64,000 nt of DNA. It comes from CAXBNB01 sp040222275 (GTDB taxonomy: Bacteria; Bacteroidota; Bacteroidia; Cytophagales; Cyclobacteriaceae). The notes below the pieces were generated by a model. That model was not told the origin of the DNA, did no database searches, and worked only from the letters and a program-made list of their open reading frames with translations. The stretch's first letter is position 1, and each line of letters begins with the position of its first letter. The stretch spans positions 62,001 through 126,000 of the forward strand of contig JAVKDJ010000049.1 of NCBI GenBank assembly GCA_040222275.1. Direction: 5' to 3'. The position numbers were made by a program, and so were the translations under genes. This document shows positions 16,332 to 26,533 of the stretch, piece by piece.

Positions 16332-19300
16332 TCAAAACCTCGCCCCCAACACCACGGTTTCTTTCATGATGTCTTTGTTGCCATTGGCGTCAAAAATTTC
16401 AAAATAGATGGCATAGTACCCAACCCGTACGCGGGCACCTGAATTGTCCGTGCCATCCCAGGTGAAAAAACCATTGGTAGAAAGTAAATCTCCCTGTGCC
16501 AGGGTTTTGACCAGACGGCCTACAGGGTCATAAATGTTTACATTGGCGAAGCTGCCGGCATTTTGCAGTTCATAATTGATGGTCGTGAAGTCGTTCGTTC
16601 CAGTATTGTCAGGATTGAAAGCTTTGGGTTCGACGGTGAGCGTACCAGTCACCTGGGTAGCTGATTTGAATTGTGAATTCATGAGACCCGGCGTGGCAAA
16701 ACCGGCAGTACTCGCCGCTGATTTCCAATTGTCAGGATTATTGGTGGGGCCGTCAAAACTTATCCTTTCCAGGGAAACACCATCCACCTGATCGAGCAGG
16801 GCAAAGTGAAAATCTTTGTCGTAATCAAACAGGTCAATAATATTGTCCAGTGAGTCCAGAAGAATTACAGACCCGGCATCATCCGAATAGCCCGGAAATG
16901 GGGACATTTCCACAAAAGTAGATTCGTTACCACGGGGATAATCCGCCTTGAGGATAGTTGGGGATGTGGTAAAAACCAGAAAAGTGTGGGGAAGAAATAT
17001 CAAATCCCCGCCGGCGATTATATCAGGGTCAATATCGCCATTTGAATTGTAATTGGCCAGCTGCCAGTTTTTCAAATTGATAGCTTTATCAGATTTGTTA
17101 TACACTTCTACAAAATCAACCCCACCACTCCTGGGGTTGAACAAAATTTCATTGAGTACAATATCCCCTTCAACACCTGGTTCTGACAGAACGAAAGAAG
17201 CACTGCCACCCTCCCCACCTATCAGGTTTCCTACACAATCGGTAATACCACTAGCACTTACGGTATATTGAGTTTTTTGCACCATGTCATCCGCCAGGGA
17301 AAGGGAAACCCTTTTATGTTCCGGTCCTGCCAAAAACATTGCTTCCACTGGCAAATCAGGAGTCATGGTGAACCCGGCATTTTGAAATTGGACAGGATTG
17401 AGCTTTTCATCAAACACCAGTTCAATTAGGCCGCTACTTTTAGCGATCGCTTCTACAAGCTGTGGCCCCAGGTTGTCCGGGTTCTGTGTTGTCACTGAGT
17501 TTTCCTTCCCTGGTGTGCCACCGGGTTGGGCAATAGAAGCTGTCCAGTTGGAGGATTCCCCACAGGGGTTGCCAATATCTATCATTTCAAGCGACCAGCC
17601 ACCATCTTCCTTCTTACCGTCTTTGTACCAATCCTGATGGTAGGTGACAGAGAAAATCTGGTTGTCCCCGTCATAAATGGAAATGCTTTCGCCTCCATTG
17701 CTGAGTGATGGCCAGCTTGGAATGGGCAAAACATCTGTTTCGTCAAACTCTCCACTGCCTGTAGTAGGTATCAGCAGCAAATAGGTATGGGGCAACAGAA
17801 TCCCTGCAGGAAACTCAGCCTCAGAATTATTATCCCTTAATGTCAAGCCGGCAAGCTCGAGGTTTTTGTCAGAAGTATTGTAGATCTCCAGGTATTCGAT
17901 TTGGGGTAACCCCACTTCCGGATCAGGGTCTGCCATGATTTCGGTAATGATCAGTTCATTGAAAGATGGTTTTTCACCCTTTCCAAAATTGAAAGTGTAA
18001 ACTTCCATTTCATTTCCAGCGCAATCCAACAAACCTGTAATAGTCAAAGTATAAAGTTCGCCGGGCAAAGTAGGTTCTTTCAACTTTACTGTCCATTTTT
18101 CAAGCAGCAGCGATGTTGAATAGACTTCTTCCACCGACAAGCCTCCCGAGAAGTCGTAAGAACCATCGGCCATACTTTCCGCGTCCATGGTTTCACTAAA
18201 GGTAATTTCCAGGCTATTCTCGGCAATCAATTCTATATGGGCAATCTCGGGTGCGGTTTGATCCGGTTCAGTATTGAAAAGTGAATTTTCAGTGCCGGGT
18301 GTCCCTCCTGATTCATGGGCCGATCCTATCCAGTTTAAATGCGGCAGGCATTTGTCGGCAAATGAGAGCCGCTCAAGGGAATACCCTCCATCACTTTTGG
18401 TTTCCGACCTGTACCAGCTATCCGAATAAACCACCGCATCCAAAAGGGTCTGGTTTTCAACGGATAGGGCAAGGCTATCACCGCCATTGCCAAGTGATGG
18501 AAAGCCCGATACTCCCAACACATTTGTTTCACCGAAAAGGGCTACATCTCCGGTTGAAGTCAGCACAACATAGTCCCCTGCACCCAGGGAATAATCAGGA
18601 AGGCGGATTTGCCTGGTAAGATCCGAAAGTGTTACCTGTCCCAATGCCACATCCTGGCCGGAGTTGTTGTATATTTCTAAATATTCCACTTCAGGCAAGC
18701 CCACCGGTGGATTGGGGTCGGCCATTATTTCTGATATCAACAATTCCCCGGGCATTGGCACGTAGGGTGCCAGATAGATAAAAGGTTTGGTTGTTTCTTC
18801 CATCTTATTGCCGCTTTCATCCTTAATGTTCTTAATGGTCAATTGATAAGTAGTGCCATCTTGAAAGTGATCATCAAATGTCAGGATAACCGATTTTGAC
18901 GTTGCTTGATAATCAACCAGCACAGGAGTCCCAATATCTTCTGACAATATAAAATTAGAAAGTACTTCTACAGTGACCGTACTCAGGGTTTCTGAAAAAG
19001 TGATACTGATTTTCTGCCCGCTCAACACCTCAACTTCCACCACTCCAGGGGGCTGTTCATCCTTTGAAAAAGAGGTGAAAAAGTCTGGAATTGTGTTGCC
19101 AAATTCATTGCTGAGGCCCAGCCAGTTCAAGATGTATTCTACGTCAGCATCAAAGTCTTGCCCGAATACCAATCTGACCAACCGGTTATTTTCAGGATCC
19201 TGGGTTATGGCTTTTGGGTGTGCAGCATCTGGTGTAAGCTCAAAAGCCAGGGTTTGCAAACTGGCAGGATCGATTCCGGTTTCAAATTCCAACTCCAGGG

Positions 19301-22300
19301 AGTTGTTGTTGAGCATTTTCAAACCTGAAAACCTTGAATCAAAAGAAAATTCATAGTCAGTGAGAGCAATTGAATTTTCATTCCCATCCCGGACATCTCC
19401 AACAGCGAGGGTATTTAGACTATTGTCTTCCAAGGAGGTGGGGAATGTAAGGACAATCTCGCGTGGAGATTCTGTTTTGAGTGCAATGTTGGTTGGGTTT
19501 TGGTTTCCATTTAGCGTAAAATTCGAAACTACCTCAACCGTTGCTTCCTGTGGTGCTTTATTGAATTCAACCGCTACTTCCCCGGCAGAGAGAGGGGTGA
19601 TTCTGCTTATGTAAAAACTTTCGTAGTTAAAAGTTGACTCAACAGGAACAACAATTGAGTTTTCCTTGGTGTCTTTAAGGTTGGTGATGGTAATGGGAAT
19701 CTCGGGCAACTCAGGAAAGGAAACCTCAAAAACCAAGGTGGCCATATTTCTATTTTCTGCATTCAACCTTGCTTGCAGCGGGTTCCCAACCCCCTCACCG
19801 ACAACATAATTGCCAATTTCCCCTGCTCCTTCAAGGGGCTCATTAAAAATCAAAATCAACTCCTTGTCCGATACCGTGATGACGCTATCCAACTCCGGGG
19901 GGAAAACATCATAAGAAAACTCTACCCTGGTACGTGATGTCATTACATTTCCATATACATCTTTAATATTCTCCACCTCCAATTCATAGACAACCTCTCT
20001 CTCAAACGGCTGCTCAAATTCTAACCGAACGATGGAGTCGGAAGCAGCCAATGTACGTGAGGCTGAAAAAACGTCATCGTAGGAATAGTTTTCTACCGAT
20101 TCCGCTGATAATTGTTCCACCCGCTCATCAAAGGCAACATCAATGGTATTGTGGTTGATTACGGTGAGCCCATCCACCCTGGGAGCACGGGTGTCATAAA
20201 CGAAATAATACTCGGGGGTAGATAGGTATTCTCCAACGGTGTTTTTGATGTTTGTCGTGGTTAAGGTTAGTTCCTTGTTGTCATCAAAATTGTTCTCAAA
20301 AACCAAATGAAAAAGATTGTCGATATGCTCGTCGGCATAGATTAAAGTAGGGTTTCCTACATCATTATCCACTGAATAATTAACCACATCCAATGAAGTT
20401 GTTTCCTCGGTATGCTGAGAATATTTAACATCAAGTTGATTGATCGATTTCACCATCACAGTATCTATGGCTTGTTCGTAGGCAAAAGTTGAAATTGCTG
20501 CTGAGGACATCACATTTCCCTTGGTATCTGCCAGGCCTTCAACACTCAATTCATTGGACAATTGAGGAATAAATTCATCTACAAATGTCAACAAAACCCT
20601 CTTGTCATCTACTTCAGAAAGTTTAGCCGACTCTGGCTCTGATGAATTGTTCAATTGATAGTTTTCTTCTTGCTCCGCTGTTTGTTCGTCCAGCGCTTCA
20701 TTGAATAAAAGCTCTATTTCGTTTTGGGAAACCACAACAATCCTATCGAGCACGGGAGGCTCTACATCATACTCCAATTCCAAAATGCTGCCTGCTATGG
20801 CATTTCCGGCACAATCGGTAAGGCCCATTGCACTCACCAAATAGGTATTACCCGACACCAGTGGCTCTTCCAATACAAGGTTAACAGAAGCATAACCAGG
20901 TGCTACAGAATTGATTTCAAGGGAATTGTTATCGAGAGATATGACAAAATCCGACGAGGCGAATGAAGCCTCATCAATGGGTTCGTCGAAGGTGAGTTGC
21001 AAAGTATTTTCATTCAAAGCCTCAACAGCTGAAAGGCCCGGGCCGCTGGTGTCAGGTGAATTGTCGTAGATTGAATTTTGAGTGCCCGGGGTACCCCCAG
21101 TACTGCTGATAGATGAAGACCAGTTGCCATCATAATTGCAAAGCAATTCGGGATTGATCTGTTCCAAAGTCCAACCGCCACTGGTCTTTTCTGAAGTATG
21201 CCATGCCGGGGTATAAGCAATACTATCCACCAGGTTTCCAAGGTTATCCACCAATAGTATTGGCTCTCCATCATTCCCGAGGGTATTCCATGACGATACG
21301 CCAGCTACAGCTCCATATCCCTGAAAGCTCTCCACATCGTTCGTTTCTGTGAGAATTACGTATCCATTGGCATCCAGGACAAAGTCTTCAACTGTGCCGC
21401 CAGTCAGTTGAAAACCTCCAATATTGATTGCGCGATCTGTCGTATTGTATAGTTCGACAAATTCCAAAGTCGGAAGGCCAATAGGAGGTGTGGGATCAGC
21501 AAAAACTTCATTGATAACTACTTGCCTGTATCCTGTAGCCACCTCCACCTCAAAAACAGTCGTCAACCCTTCAGCTATTGCGTTACCACTTGCGTTTTTT
21601 ACACCACTTACCGTAAGGGTGTAATCGTTGTTGACCAAACTCGGATCAAATGTCAGCCTGACCTTGTTATTGTCAGAAGGGTCTATGGTAGCACTCTGTG
21701 GTGATTCTATTTCAAAGTTTACTGAATAATTACCGATCAACTGACCTGACATTTCTTCCACGTCCTGATTGAATTCCACTTCAATTTCCGATGCGCTCAG
21801 TACTTCAATATTACTAATGGATAGCGGCAGGTAATCGAACGCAACCTGAGTATTGGAGGGTATCGCGTTGTGTGCCACATCTTCTACGTTATTGATGGTC
21901 AGCATGTAGTCATTTTCCTGCAAGTCAGCACCCAAAGTCAGAAGCACCTTATTGGAGGCGCTCAAAGTTGCACCTACCGGAATCCCTATTTCATTGTCAA
22001 TTCTGTAGTTTGCTTGATTTTCAGCGGTGGACTGATCCAAATCCAGGTTGAATGTTAATTCCAACGAGTTTTTGGACAATACCTGAATGCCCTCCACATT
22101 CAGGGGTACAATAAAAGTAAAACCTTCGGTACTGCCAGGTAGTATTTCACTATTTCCATCATTATTTATGATCCCTCCATAAGTAAGGATGTAATCCGTA
22201 AGTGGTGAAAGGTTACTTCCCAAACTCAAGCTAACCACACTGGCATCTGTCGGATCCAGTTCTGCGGAAACCGGTGTCCCGATAGTATTGTCAATCGAAT

Positions 22301-23375
22301 AATTGGCTACATTTTCAGCACTCGCCTGATCCAGGTTGTCGTTAAACACAAGCTTTATTTCTGATTCTGAGATGGTTTCCAGGGTTGTGAGCGACAACTG
22401 CAAATACTCAAAGTTTTCAACAATTGGCGTACCCAATGGTGTAGCTGTAAATTCATCCTGAACATTGGAAATGGTGATTTGATAGTCGGACGTGCTCAAA
22501 TCTGATGTACTGATCACCACCTCATGGTGCTTTACTGCATCCCGCACTACGGCATTCACATCTATCCCATTGTTGATTGTATAATTCTCTGACAGTGTAG
22601 CCGAGTTTTCTTCGACAGCCTGATTGAAACTTATCCGAATGGTATTGGCATCTTCTATGAGAATTGACTCTGCATGTAATTCTGCCGAAATGACTATGTC
22701 GTCGAAGAAATAACCATCGCTGTTTCCCGCTGAATAGTCGATAAATATACCAGCATAGCTACTCGTTTCATAAGCCACATCTTGTTTTGTTCCAATTTCA
22801 ACGAAATCTACTCCTCCAGTGACATCTGCCTCAAGGGTCCATAAGCCTTCGGTATCTCTGGTCACTCGCACTCTTATAGATCCATTTGAACTAGCAGTGA
22901 CCCCTCCAAAACCATTTTCACTTCCACGAATGATTTCTTCTACTCCAGAACTATTTATATCTGAATCCTGACGATAAAGACTGATCTCATCTTCAGTGTT
23001 GCCTATTCTGACAAAATAACCTTGTATGTCCGATGTTTCGGGTGGAACATTTTGATTTGCCGCCAAATAAAAAAACACTTCGTTGCTGGATGACAAACCT
23101 GTTGAGCTAAAGTCTTGCCACCTAAAAAGAAATTCCCAAGTTGTACCCTTTATCAATGTACTGGGAAACATCAAATGAGAATCATCAGTAATTGTATTAG
23201 ATAATTGAAGTTCACCGGAAGCAACTTGAAAATCCCCAACATCCCCAGTCCATGTAGGATTGGAAGTAAAATCCCCATCAGAGAAATCTTCCAATAACTG
23301 TCCTTTAACAACTGACAGACTTAGTGTTAAAAATACAACCAAGATTAGAAATTGCGTCAGATATTTCACATTCAA
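16332..23375 (-). CDS. Giant exported protein with lamin-tail domains and Ig-like repeats
   Basis: A 2347-residue surface or secreted protein with signal peptide (residues 1-26, FLILVVFLTLSLSVVKGQ). Residues about 27-235 form a concanavalin-like region. Then come many repeats of 95-100 residues with patterns such as DANTIRISFNQAVEENSATL and NNLTxSGL-like ends, reading as SbsA/Big_5-type Ig domains. Four lamin-tail domains (LTD) start near residues 613, 1539, 1803 and 2068, each with VINE/ISEIMADPNPPVGLPE and YLEIYN. The last 85 residues (VNIYDPVGRLVKTL, then GFFTWDGTDNSGARVRVGYY) are a FlgD-like/T9SS type B-like C-terminus. LTDs in bacteria often sit on secreted or cell-surface proteins; a role in adhesion or binding is inference. 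No enzyme domain was recognised. Confidence 0.85.
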   Translation of the reverse strand: MNVKYLTQFLILVVFLTLSLSVVKGQLLEDFSDGDFTSNPTWTGDVGDFQVASGELQLSNTITDDSHLMFPSTLIKGTTWEFLFRWQDFSSTGLSSSNEVFFYLAANQNVPPETSDIQGYFVRIGNTEDEISLYRQDSDINSSGVEEIIRGSENGFGGVTASSNGSIRVRVTRDTEGLWTLEADVTGGVDFVEIGTKQDVAYETSSYAGIFIDYSAGNSDGYFFDDIVISAELHAESILIEDANTIRISFNQAVEENSATLSENYTINNGIDVNAVVRDAVKHHEVVISTSDLSTSDYQITISNVQDEFTATPLGTPIVENFEYLQLSLTTLETISESEIKLVFNDNLDQASAENVANYSIDNTIGTPVSAELDPTDASVVSLSLGSNLSPLTDYILTYGGIINNDGNSEILPGSTEGFTFIVPLNVEGIQVLSKNSLELTFNLDLDQSTAENQANYRIDNEIGIPVGATLSASNKVLLTLGADLQENDYMLTINNVEDVAHNAIPSNTQVAFDYLPLSISNIEVLSASEIEVEFNQDVEEMSGQLIGNYSVNFEIESPQSATIDPSDNNKVRLTFDPSLVNNDYTLTVSGVKNASGNAIAEGLTTVFEVEVATGYRQVVINEVFADPTPPIGLPTLEFVELYNTTDRAINIGGFQLTGGTVEDFVLDANGYVILTETNDVESFQGYGAVAGVSSWNTLGNDGEPILLVDNLGNLVDSIAYTPAWHTSEKTSGGWTLEQINPELLCNYDGNWSSSISSTGGTPGTQNSIYDNSPDTSGPGLSAVEALNENTLQLTFDEPIDEASFASSDFVISLDNNSLEINSVAPGYASVNLVLEEPLVSGNTYLVSAMGLTDCAGNAIAGSILELEYDVEPPVLDRIVVVSQNEIELLFNEALDEQTAEQEENYQLNNSSEPESAKLSEVDDKRVLLTFVDEFIPQLSNELSVEGLADTKGNVMSSAAISTFAYEQAIDTVMVKSINQLDVKYSQHTEETTSLDVVNYSVDNDVGNPTLIYADEHIDNLFHLVFENNFDDNKELTLTTTNIKNTVGEYLSTPEYYFVYDTRAPRVDGLTVINHNTIDVAFDERVEQLSAESVENYSYDDVFSASRTLAASDSIVRLEFEQPFEREVVYELEVENIKDVYGNVMTSRTRVEFSYDVFPPELDSVITVSDKELILIFNEPLEGAGEIGNYVVGEGVGNPLQARLNAENRNMATLVFEVSFPELPEIPITITNLKDTKENSIVVPVESTFNYESFYISRITPLSAGEVAVEFNKAPQEATVEVVSNFTLNGNQNPTNIALKTESPREIVLTFPTSLEDNSLNTLAVGDVRDGNENSIALTDYEFSFDSRFSGLKMLNNNSLELEFETGIDPASLQTLAFELTPDAAHPKAITQDPENNRLVRLVFGQDFDADVEYILNWLGLSNEFGNTIPDFFTSFSKDEQPPGVVEVEVLSGQKISITFSETLSTVTVEVLSNFILSEDIGTPVLVDYQATSKSVILTFDDHFQDGTTYQLTIKNIKDESGNKMEETTKPFIYLAPYVPMPGELLISEIMADPNPPVGLPEVEYLEIYNNSGQDVALGQVTLSDLTRQIRLPDYSLGAGDYVVLTSTGDVALFGETNVLGVSGFPSLGNGGDSLALSVENQTLLDAVVYSDSWYRSETKSDGGYSLERLSFADKCLPHLNWIGSAHESGGTPGTENSLFNTEPDQTAPEIAHIELIAENSLEITFSETMDAESMADGSYDFSGGLSVEEVYSTSLLLEKWTVKLKEPTLPGELYTLTITGLLDCAGNEMEVYTFNFGKGEKPSFNELIITEIMADPDPEVGLPQIEYLEIYNTSDKNLELAGLTLRDNNSEAEFPAGILLPHTYLLLIPTTGSGEFDETDVLPIPSWPSLSNGGESISIYDGDNQIFSVTYHQDWYKDGKKEDGGWSLEMIDIGNPCGESSNWTASIAQPGGTPGKENSVTTQNPDNLGPQLVEAIAKSSGLIELVFDEKLNPVQFQNAGFTMTPDLPVEAMFLAGPEHKRVSLSLADDMVQKTQYTVSASGITDCVGNLIGGEGGSASFVLSEPGVEGDIVLNEILFNPRSGGVDFVEVYNKSDKAINLKNWQLANYNSNGDIDPDIIAGGDLIFLPHTFLVFTTSPTILKADYPRGNESTFVEMSPFPGYSDDAGSVILLDSLDNIIDLFDYDKDFHFALLDQVDGVSLERISFDGPTNNPDNWKSAASTAGFATPGLMNSQFKSATQVTGTLTVEPKAFNPDNTGTNDFTTINYELQNAGSFANVNIYDPVGRLVKTLAQGDLLSTNGFFTWDGTDNSGARVRVGYYAIYFEIFDANGNKDIMKETVVLGARF

Positions 23376-23443
23376 GGTTTTATGTCAGTAAATTTGTTGG
23401 ATTTCGCACAATGGTTAGTTCTCCTTTGTCATTCTAAATATAG

Positions 23444-23451
23444 TAATTTTG
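23444..23451 (+). promoter_or_regulatory. Possible -7 box of the asd promoter
   Basis: TAATTTTG matches TAnnTTTG. A TTTG lies upstream at 23425-23428, but the spacing of 15 is shorter than the usual 17-23, so the site is tentative. It is 46 bases before the GTG start of asd. Confidence 0.4.
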
Positions 23452-23497
23452 TGCTTTCATAAAGTGAAAAACATTTTTATCATTAAATAATAATACA

Positions 23498-24490
23498 GTG
23501 AAACTAGCAATCGTAGGATCAACCGGACTAGTAGGGTCTGAAATCCTAAAAGTACTCGATGAAAGAAATTTTGAATATGACGAACTGATGTTGGTGGCAT
23601 CACCGCGCTCAGTAGGTAAGACGATTTCTTATAAGGGTAAGGATTATACCGTAATCGGAATGGATGATGCTGTAGCAGCCAAGCCGGACATTGCTATTTT
23701 TTCTGCTGGTGGGGGTACCTCTCTGGAGTGGGCCCCAAAATTTGCTGAAGCAGGTAGTATTGTGATAGACAATTCTTCAGCATGGCGAATGAGCCCCAAC
23801 CACAAATTGGTGGTGCCGGAAATCAACGCCAGTGCTATAAAAATTGATGACAGGATCATAGCCAACCCCAACTGCTCTACCATACAAATGGTACTGGCCC
23901 TGGGGCCTTTGCATGAAAAGTACGGTATCAAAAGGGTGGTGGTATCCACTTACCAGTCGGTGACAGGTACAGGAAAAGCTGCCGTGGACCAGCTCATGGG
24001 CGAGAGAAATGGCACTGAACATGACAAAGTATATCCCCATACCATAGATATGAATGTGCTACCGCATATAGATGTGTTCCAGGAAAATGGGTACACCAAA
24101 GAGGAAATGAAAATGATCAATGAGACCAAAAAAATCCTCAATGATGATTCCATAAAAGTAACAGCCACATGTGTGAGGCTGCCAGTGATGGGTGGACATT
24201 CTGAATCTGTGAATGTGGAATTTAACTCCCCTTGCGACCTGAAAGAGGTAAAAGAAATTTTGGCAGCAACCAGTGGTATCGTGCTTCAGGACGACCCTGC
24301 CAACAATCTATACCCAATGCCACTCACTGCACACAACAAGGATGAGGTGTTCGTGGGGAGGCTGAGGGTAGATGAATCTAACCCTAACTCTCTGAACATG
24401 TGGATTGTGGCTGACAACCTGAGAAAAGGTGCTGCGACCAATGCTGTTCAGATAGCGGAATATATCGCAGAACACAATTTGGTATATTGA
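23498..24490 (+). CDS. asd: Aspartate-semialdehyde dehydrogenase
   Basis: NADPH-dependent reductive dephosphorylation of aspartyl phosphate to aspartate semialdehyde, the branch point to lysine/DAP, threonine and methionine. It has 330 residues. The nucleotide loop is IVGSTGLVGSEILKVL, the catalytic Cys is in IANPNCSTIQMV, and TYQSVTGTGKAAVDQL with RLPVMGGHSESVNVEF (active-site His) follow. The start is GTG at 23498. The next gene begins at a TTG overlapping the asd stop (TTGA), implying translational coupling. Confidence 0.97.
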   Translation: MKLAIVGSTGLVGSEILKVLDERNFEYDELMLVASPRSVGKTISYKGKDYTVIGMDDAVAAKPDIAIFSAGGGTSLEWAPKFAEAGSIVIDNSSAWRMSPNHKLVVPEINASAIKIDDRIIANPNCSTIQMVLALGPLHEKYGIKRVVVSTYQSVTGTGKAAVDQLMGERNGTEHDKVYPHTIDMNVLPHIDVFQENGYTKEEMKMINETKKILNDDSIKVTATCVRLPVMGGHSESVNVEFNSPCDLKEVKEILAATSGIVLQDDPANNLYPMPLTAHNKDEVFVGRLRVDESNPNSLNMWIVADNLRKGAATNAVQIAEYIAEHNLVY

Positions 24491-25674
24491 TAGAAGAATT
24501 ATCCAGGCCGGAAGTCGTTGATTTTATGCTTCGTCATGAAAATGACGACCCCAGGGCATTGGTTCTGGCCCGATCCAAATACCCTGAAATTCCGGTACAA
24601 CTGGCTGTTGCACAAATCCAGTCCAGAAAAAAAGCTAAAACCAAACTCCCTGAGTGGCACGCTGCTCAGGGAGTTTTATTTCCACATAGTGTGTCTTTGG
24701 AACAGTGTTCTTCCGAGGCAACTGCCAAATACAAGACCGGCCTGGCGCGAGGCAGCAGGCTGATCGATCTGACAGGGGGTACTGGTATCGATACCTGCTA
24801 CCTTTCCGAAAATTTTGAACAAACCACATACGTAGAGCAAAGCGAAGAACTTTGCCAACTTGCCAGGCATAATTTTAATGCACTGCAATCAAAAATAGAT
24901 GTGTGGAATGGGTCGGCAGAGGATTTTATCAAACTTGGCAGGAAGGCAACTGACTGGTACTATATCGACCCGGCCAGAAGGGACAGTCATGACCATAAAG
25001 TCTTTCAAATCAGTGATTGTTCGCCCGATGTTATCAAACTTCAAGAGCGGTTATTCACTAAAGCCGAAAACATACTGATCAAATTTTCGCCATTGCTTGA
25101 CATCACCCAGGTTGGCAGAAGCCTCCAGCATGTGTCTGACATCCACGTGGTGTCTGTCGATAACGAGTGTAAGGAGCTGTTGGTAGTCTTAAAAAAGGGA
25201 TGGACTGGTACTTACACCATACATACAGTTAATATCCAAAAAAAGGAAATTCAGAATTTCTCCTTCAAAGAAGCGGAGGAGGCTGGGGCTGAGCCGGAAT
25301 TTTCCATGCCACAAGCCTACCTCTACGAACCTAACAGTTCGGTTCTAAAATCCGGTGCGTTTAAAATTATTTCGCAGGAATTTGGGTTAAAAAAACTTCA
25401 TCCGAACAGCCACCTCTACACCTCAGAGAAAAAAGTGGATGGTTTTCCTGGTCGCAGCTTTAGTGTATTGGGGGTGGAAGCTTTGAAAAAAGCATCATTA
25501 AAATCTTATCTAAAGGAAGGAAAAGCCAATATTGCCTGTCGCAATTTTCCGTTATCGGTGAATCAAATCAGAAAAAAAACCGGAATAAAAGAAGGTGGTG
25601 ACACTTTCATCTTTGCCACCACATTGATTTCAAACAAGCCTGCGCTTATTATATGTAGGAAGGAAATCTCCTAA
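24487..25674 (+). CDS. Class I SAM-dependent methyltransferase with THUMP-like C-terminal domain
   Basis: A 395-residue methyltransferase. The central Rossmann domain has the SAM loop LIDLTGGTGIDTCYLS, an acidic residue after strand 2 (TYVEQSEELC) and a catalytic-site motif YYIDPARRDSHDHKVF. The C-terminal 100 residues (FKIISQEFGLKKLHPNSHLY, FPGRSFSVLG) look like the THUMP-like domain found in a Bacteroidota-rich family. The substrate is not established; THUMP association suggests structured RNA (inference). The start is a TTG overlapping the asd stop by 4 bases; an ATG lies some 13 codons in. It converges with and overlaps the next minus-strand gene by 4 bases. Confidence 0.85.
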   Translation: MIEELSRPEVVDFMLRHENDDPRALVLARSKYPEIPVQLAVAQIQSRKKAKTKLPEWHAAQGVLFPHSVSLEQCSSEATAKYKTGLARGSRLIDLTGGTGIDTCYLSENFEQTTYVEQSEELCQLARHNFNALQSKIDVWNGSAEDFIKLGRKATDWYYIDPARRDSHDHKVFQISDCSPDVIKLQERLFTKAENILIKFSPLLDITQVGRSLQHVSDIHVVSVDNECKELLVVLKKGWTGTYTIHTVNIQKKEIQNFSFKEAEEAGAEPEFSMPQAYLYEPNSSVLKSGAFKIISQEFGLKKLHPNSHLYTSEKKVDGFPGRSFSVLGVEALKKASLKSYLKEGKANIACRNFPLSVNQIRKKTGIKEGGDTFIFATTLISNKPALIICRKEIS

Positions 25675-26138
25675 AACTCAAGATTGAGTCTTTGCGACAG
25701 GGAATCTATTTTAGACTGCTCTTCATCAGAAATTCCGTCAGCGGCATTGGCAAACAAATACATGCACTCCAATACAAATTCTTTATCAGATTGATTGTCC
25801 TTAATACTATCGTTCAGCGCATTCAAAAATTTCTTTTGCCATTTGTCTATGTTGTCAAGCAGGTACCTAAACTCGGTTCTAAAGGCTATGGCGATCAAGT
25901 CCTTGTCATCTTTTGGGTCTTTCACAAATTCTTCGGCCAGTCCTTTGGTGGCCATCACTATTCCATCCCATTCTTCCTGATCGAGCACTCCATCGCTCAT
26001 GCACACCAATAAGGCAGGATAAAGTTTTGTGAGGTATGAAAATTGTTCCCGGTCTAGGTTTATTTTTCTCGCTTTTTTGTATTCTTCGTAAAGAATATCA
26101 ACCTGATTGCTCATAATATTTGTTGTAGTGTCAAGCAT
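25671..26138 (-). CDS. TerB-like small cytosolic protein
   Basis: A 155-residue helical protein without signal or membrane segment. The segment LLVCMSDGVLDQEEWDGIVM and the C-terminal NAADGISDEEQSKIDSLSQR have the ADG..EE pattern of TerB-like folds (tellurite-resistance and DjlA-N-type domains), with acidic residues that could bind metal. Function unknown. Two starts are possible: ATG 26138 (used) or ATG 26114 (MSNQVDILYEEYKKA); the shorter one is equally plausible. It is a single-gene unit, with its 3' end overlapping the convergent methyltransferase gene by 4 bases and a 395-base AT-rich region upstream. A second TerB-like gene is at 47136. Confidence 0.8.
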   Translation of the reverse strand: MLDTTTNIMSNQVDILYEEYKKARKINLDREQFSYLTKLYPALLVCMSDGVLDQEEWDGIVMATKGLAEEFVKDPKDDKDLIAIAFRTEFRYLLDNIDKWQKKFLNALNDSIKDNQSDKEFVLECMYLFANAADGISDEEQSKIDSLSQRLNLEF

Positions 26139-26533
26139 AAAATTATTTAATTAATTTTTCATCAACGTATTTATTTATACGATTTTACTCAAAAAGGTAA
26201 ACGATTAATATAACTTATTTTATAAATTATATAACTAAACCAATTGTTTTTTCGATTAATACGCTGTAAATCAAATTATTATACTGTGATTAATTTTTAA
26301 CTCAATTTTCCTCCGATGCATCAATTATCATTCCAATCGCACCAAAATCAGCCAACATTTTGGGTGGGAAACCAGCCTCACAGCAGATAGAAATATGCAA
26401 AAAGGCACAACAAACTTAGGGATTCGAAAGAAGCATTTATTCACAACTCCAAGGTTATTACAAATACTATGGACAAAAAAAAAGGTGCCCAACTGGGCAC
26501 CTTTTTAGGTCAATCAAAATTTCACACCATTCA
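26139..26533. other. AT-rich intergenic region
   Basis: The 395 bases between the TerB-like gene and the 1528-residue adhesin gene, both on minus. The part from 26139 to about 26300 is very AT-rich and probably holds the promoter of the TerB-like gene, though no clear TAnnTTTG box was found. The only defined element is the terminator at 26475-26507. No RNA gene or repeat recognised. Confidence 0.6.
26475..26507 (-). terminator. Intrinsic terminator after the T9SS adhesin gene
   Basis: Stem AAAGGTGCCC/GGGCACCTTT (core 26484-26490/26495-26501) with a 4-base loop, flanked by A9 on one side and T5 on the other. On the minus strand it lies 27 bases after the stop of the 26534-31120 gene and ends in a long T-run. 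Confidence 0.88.
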
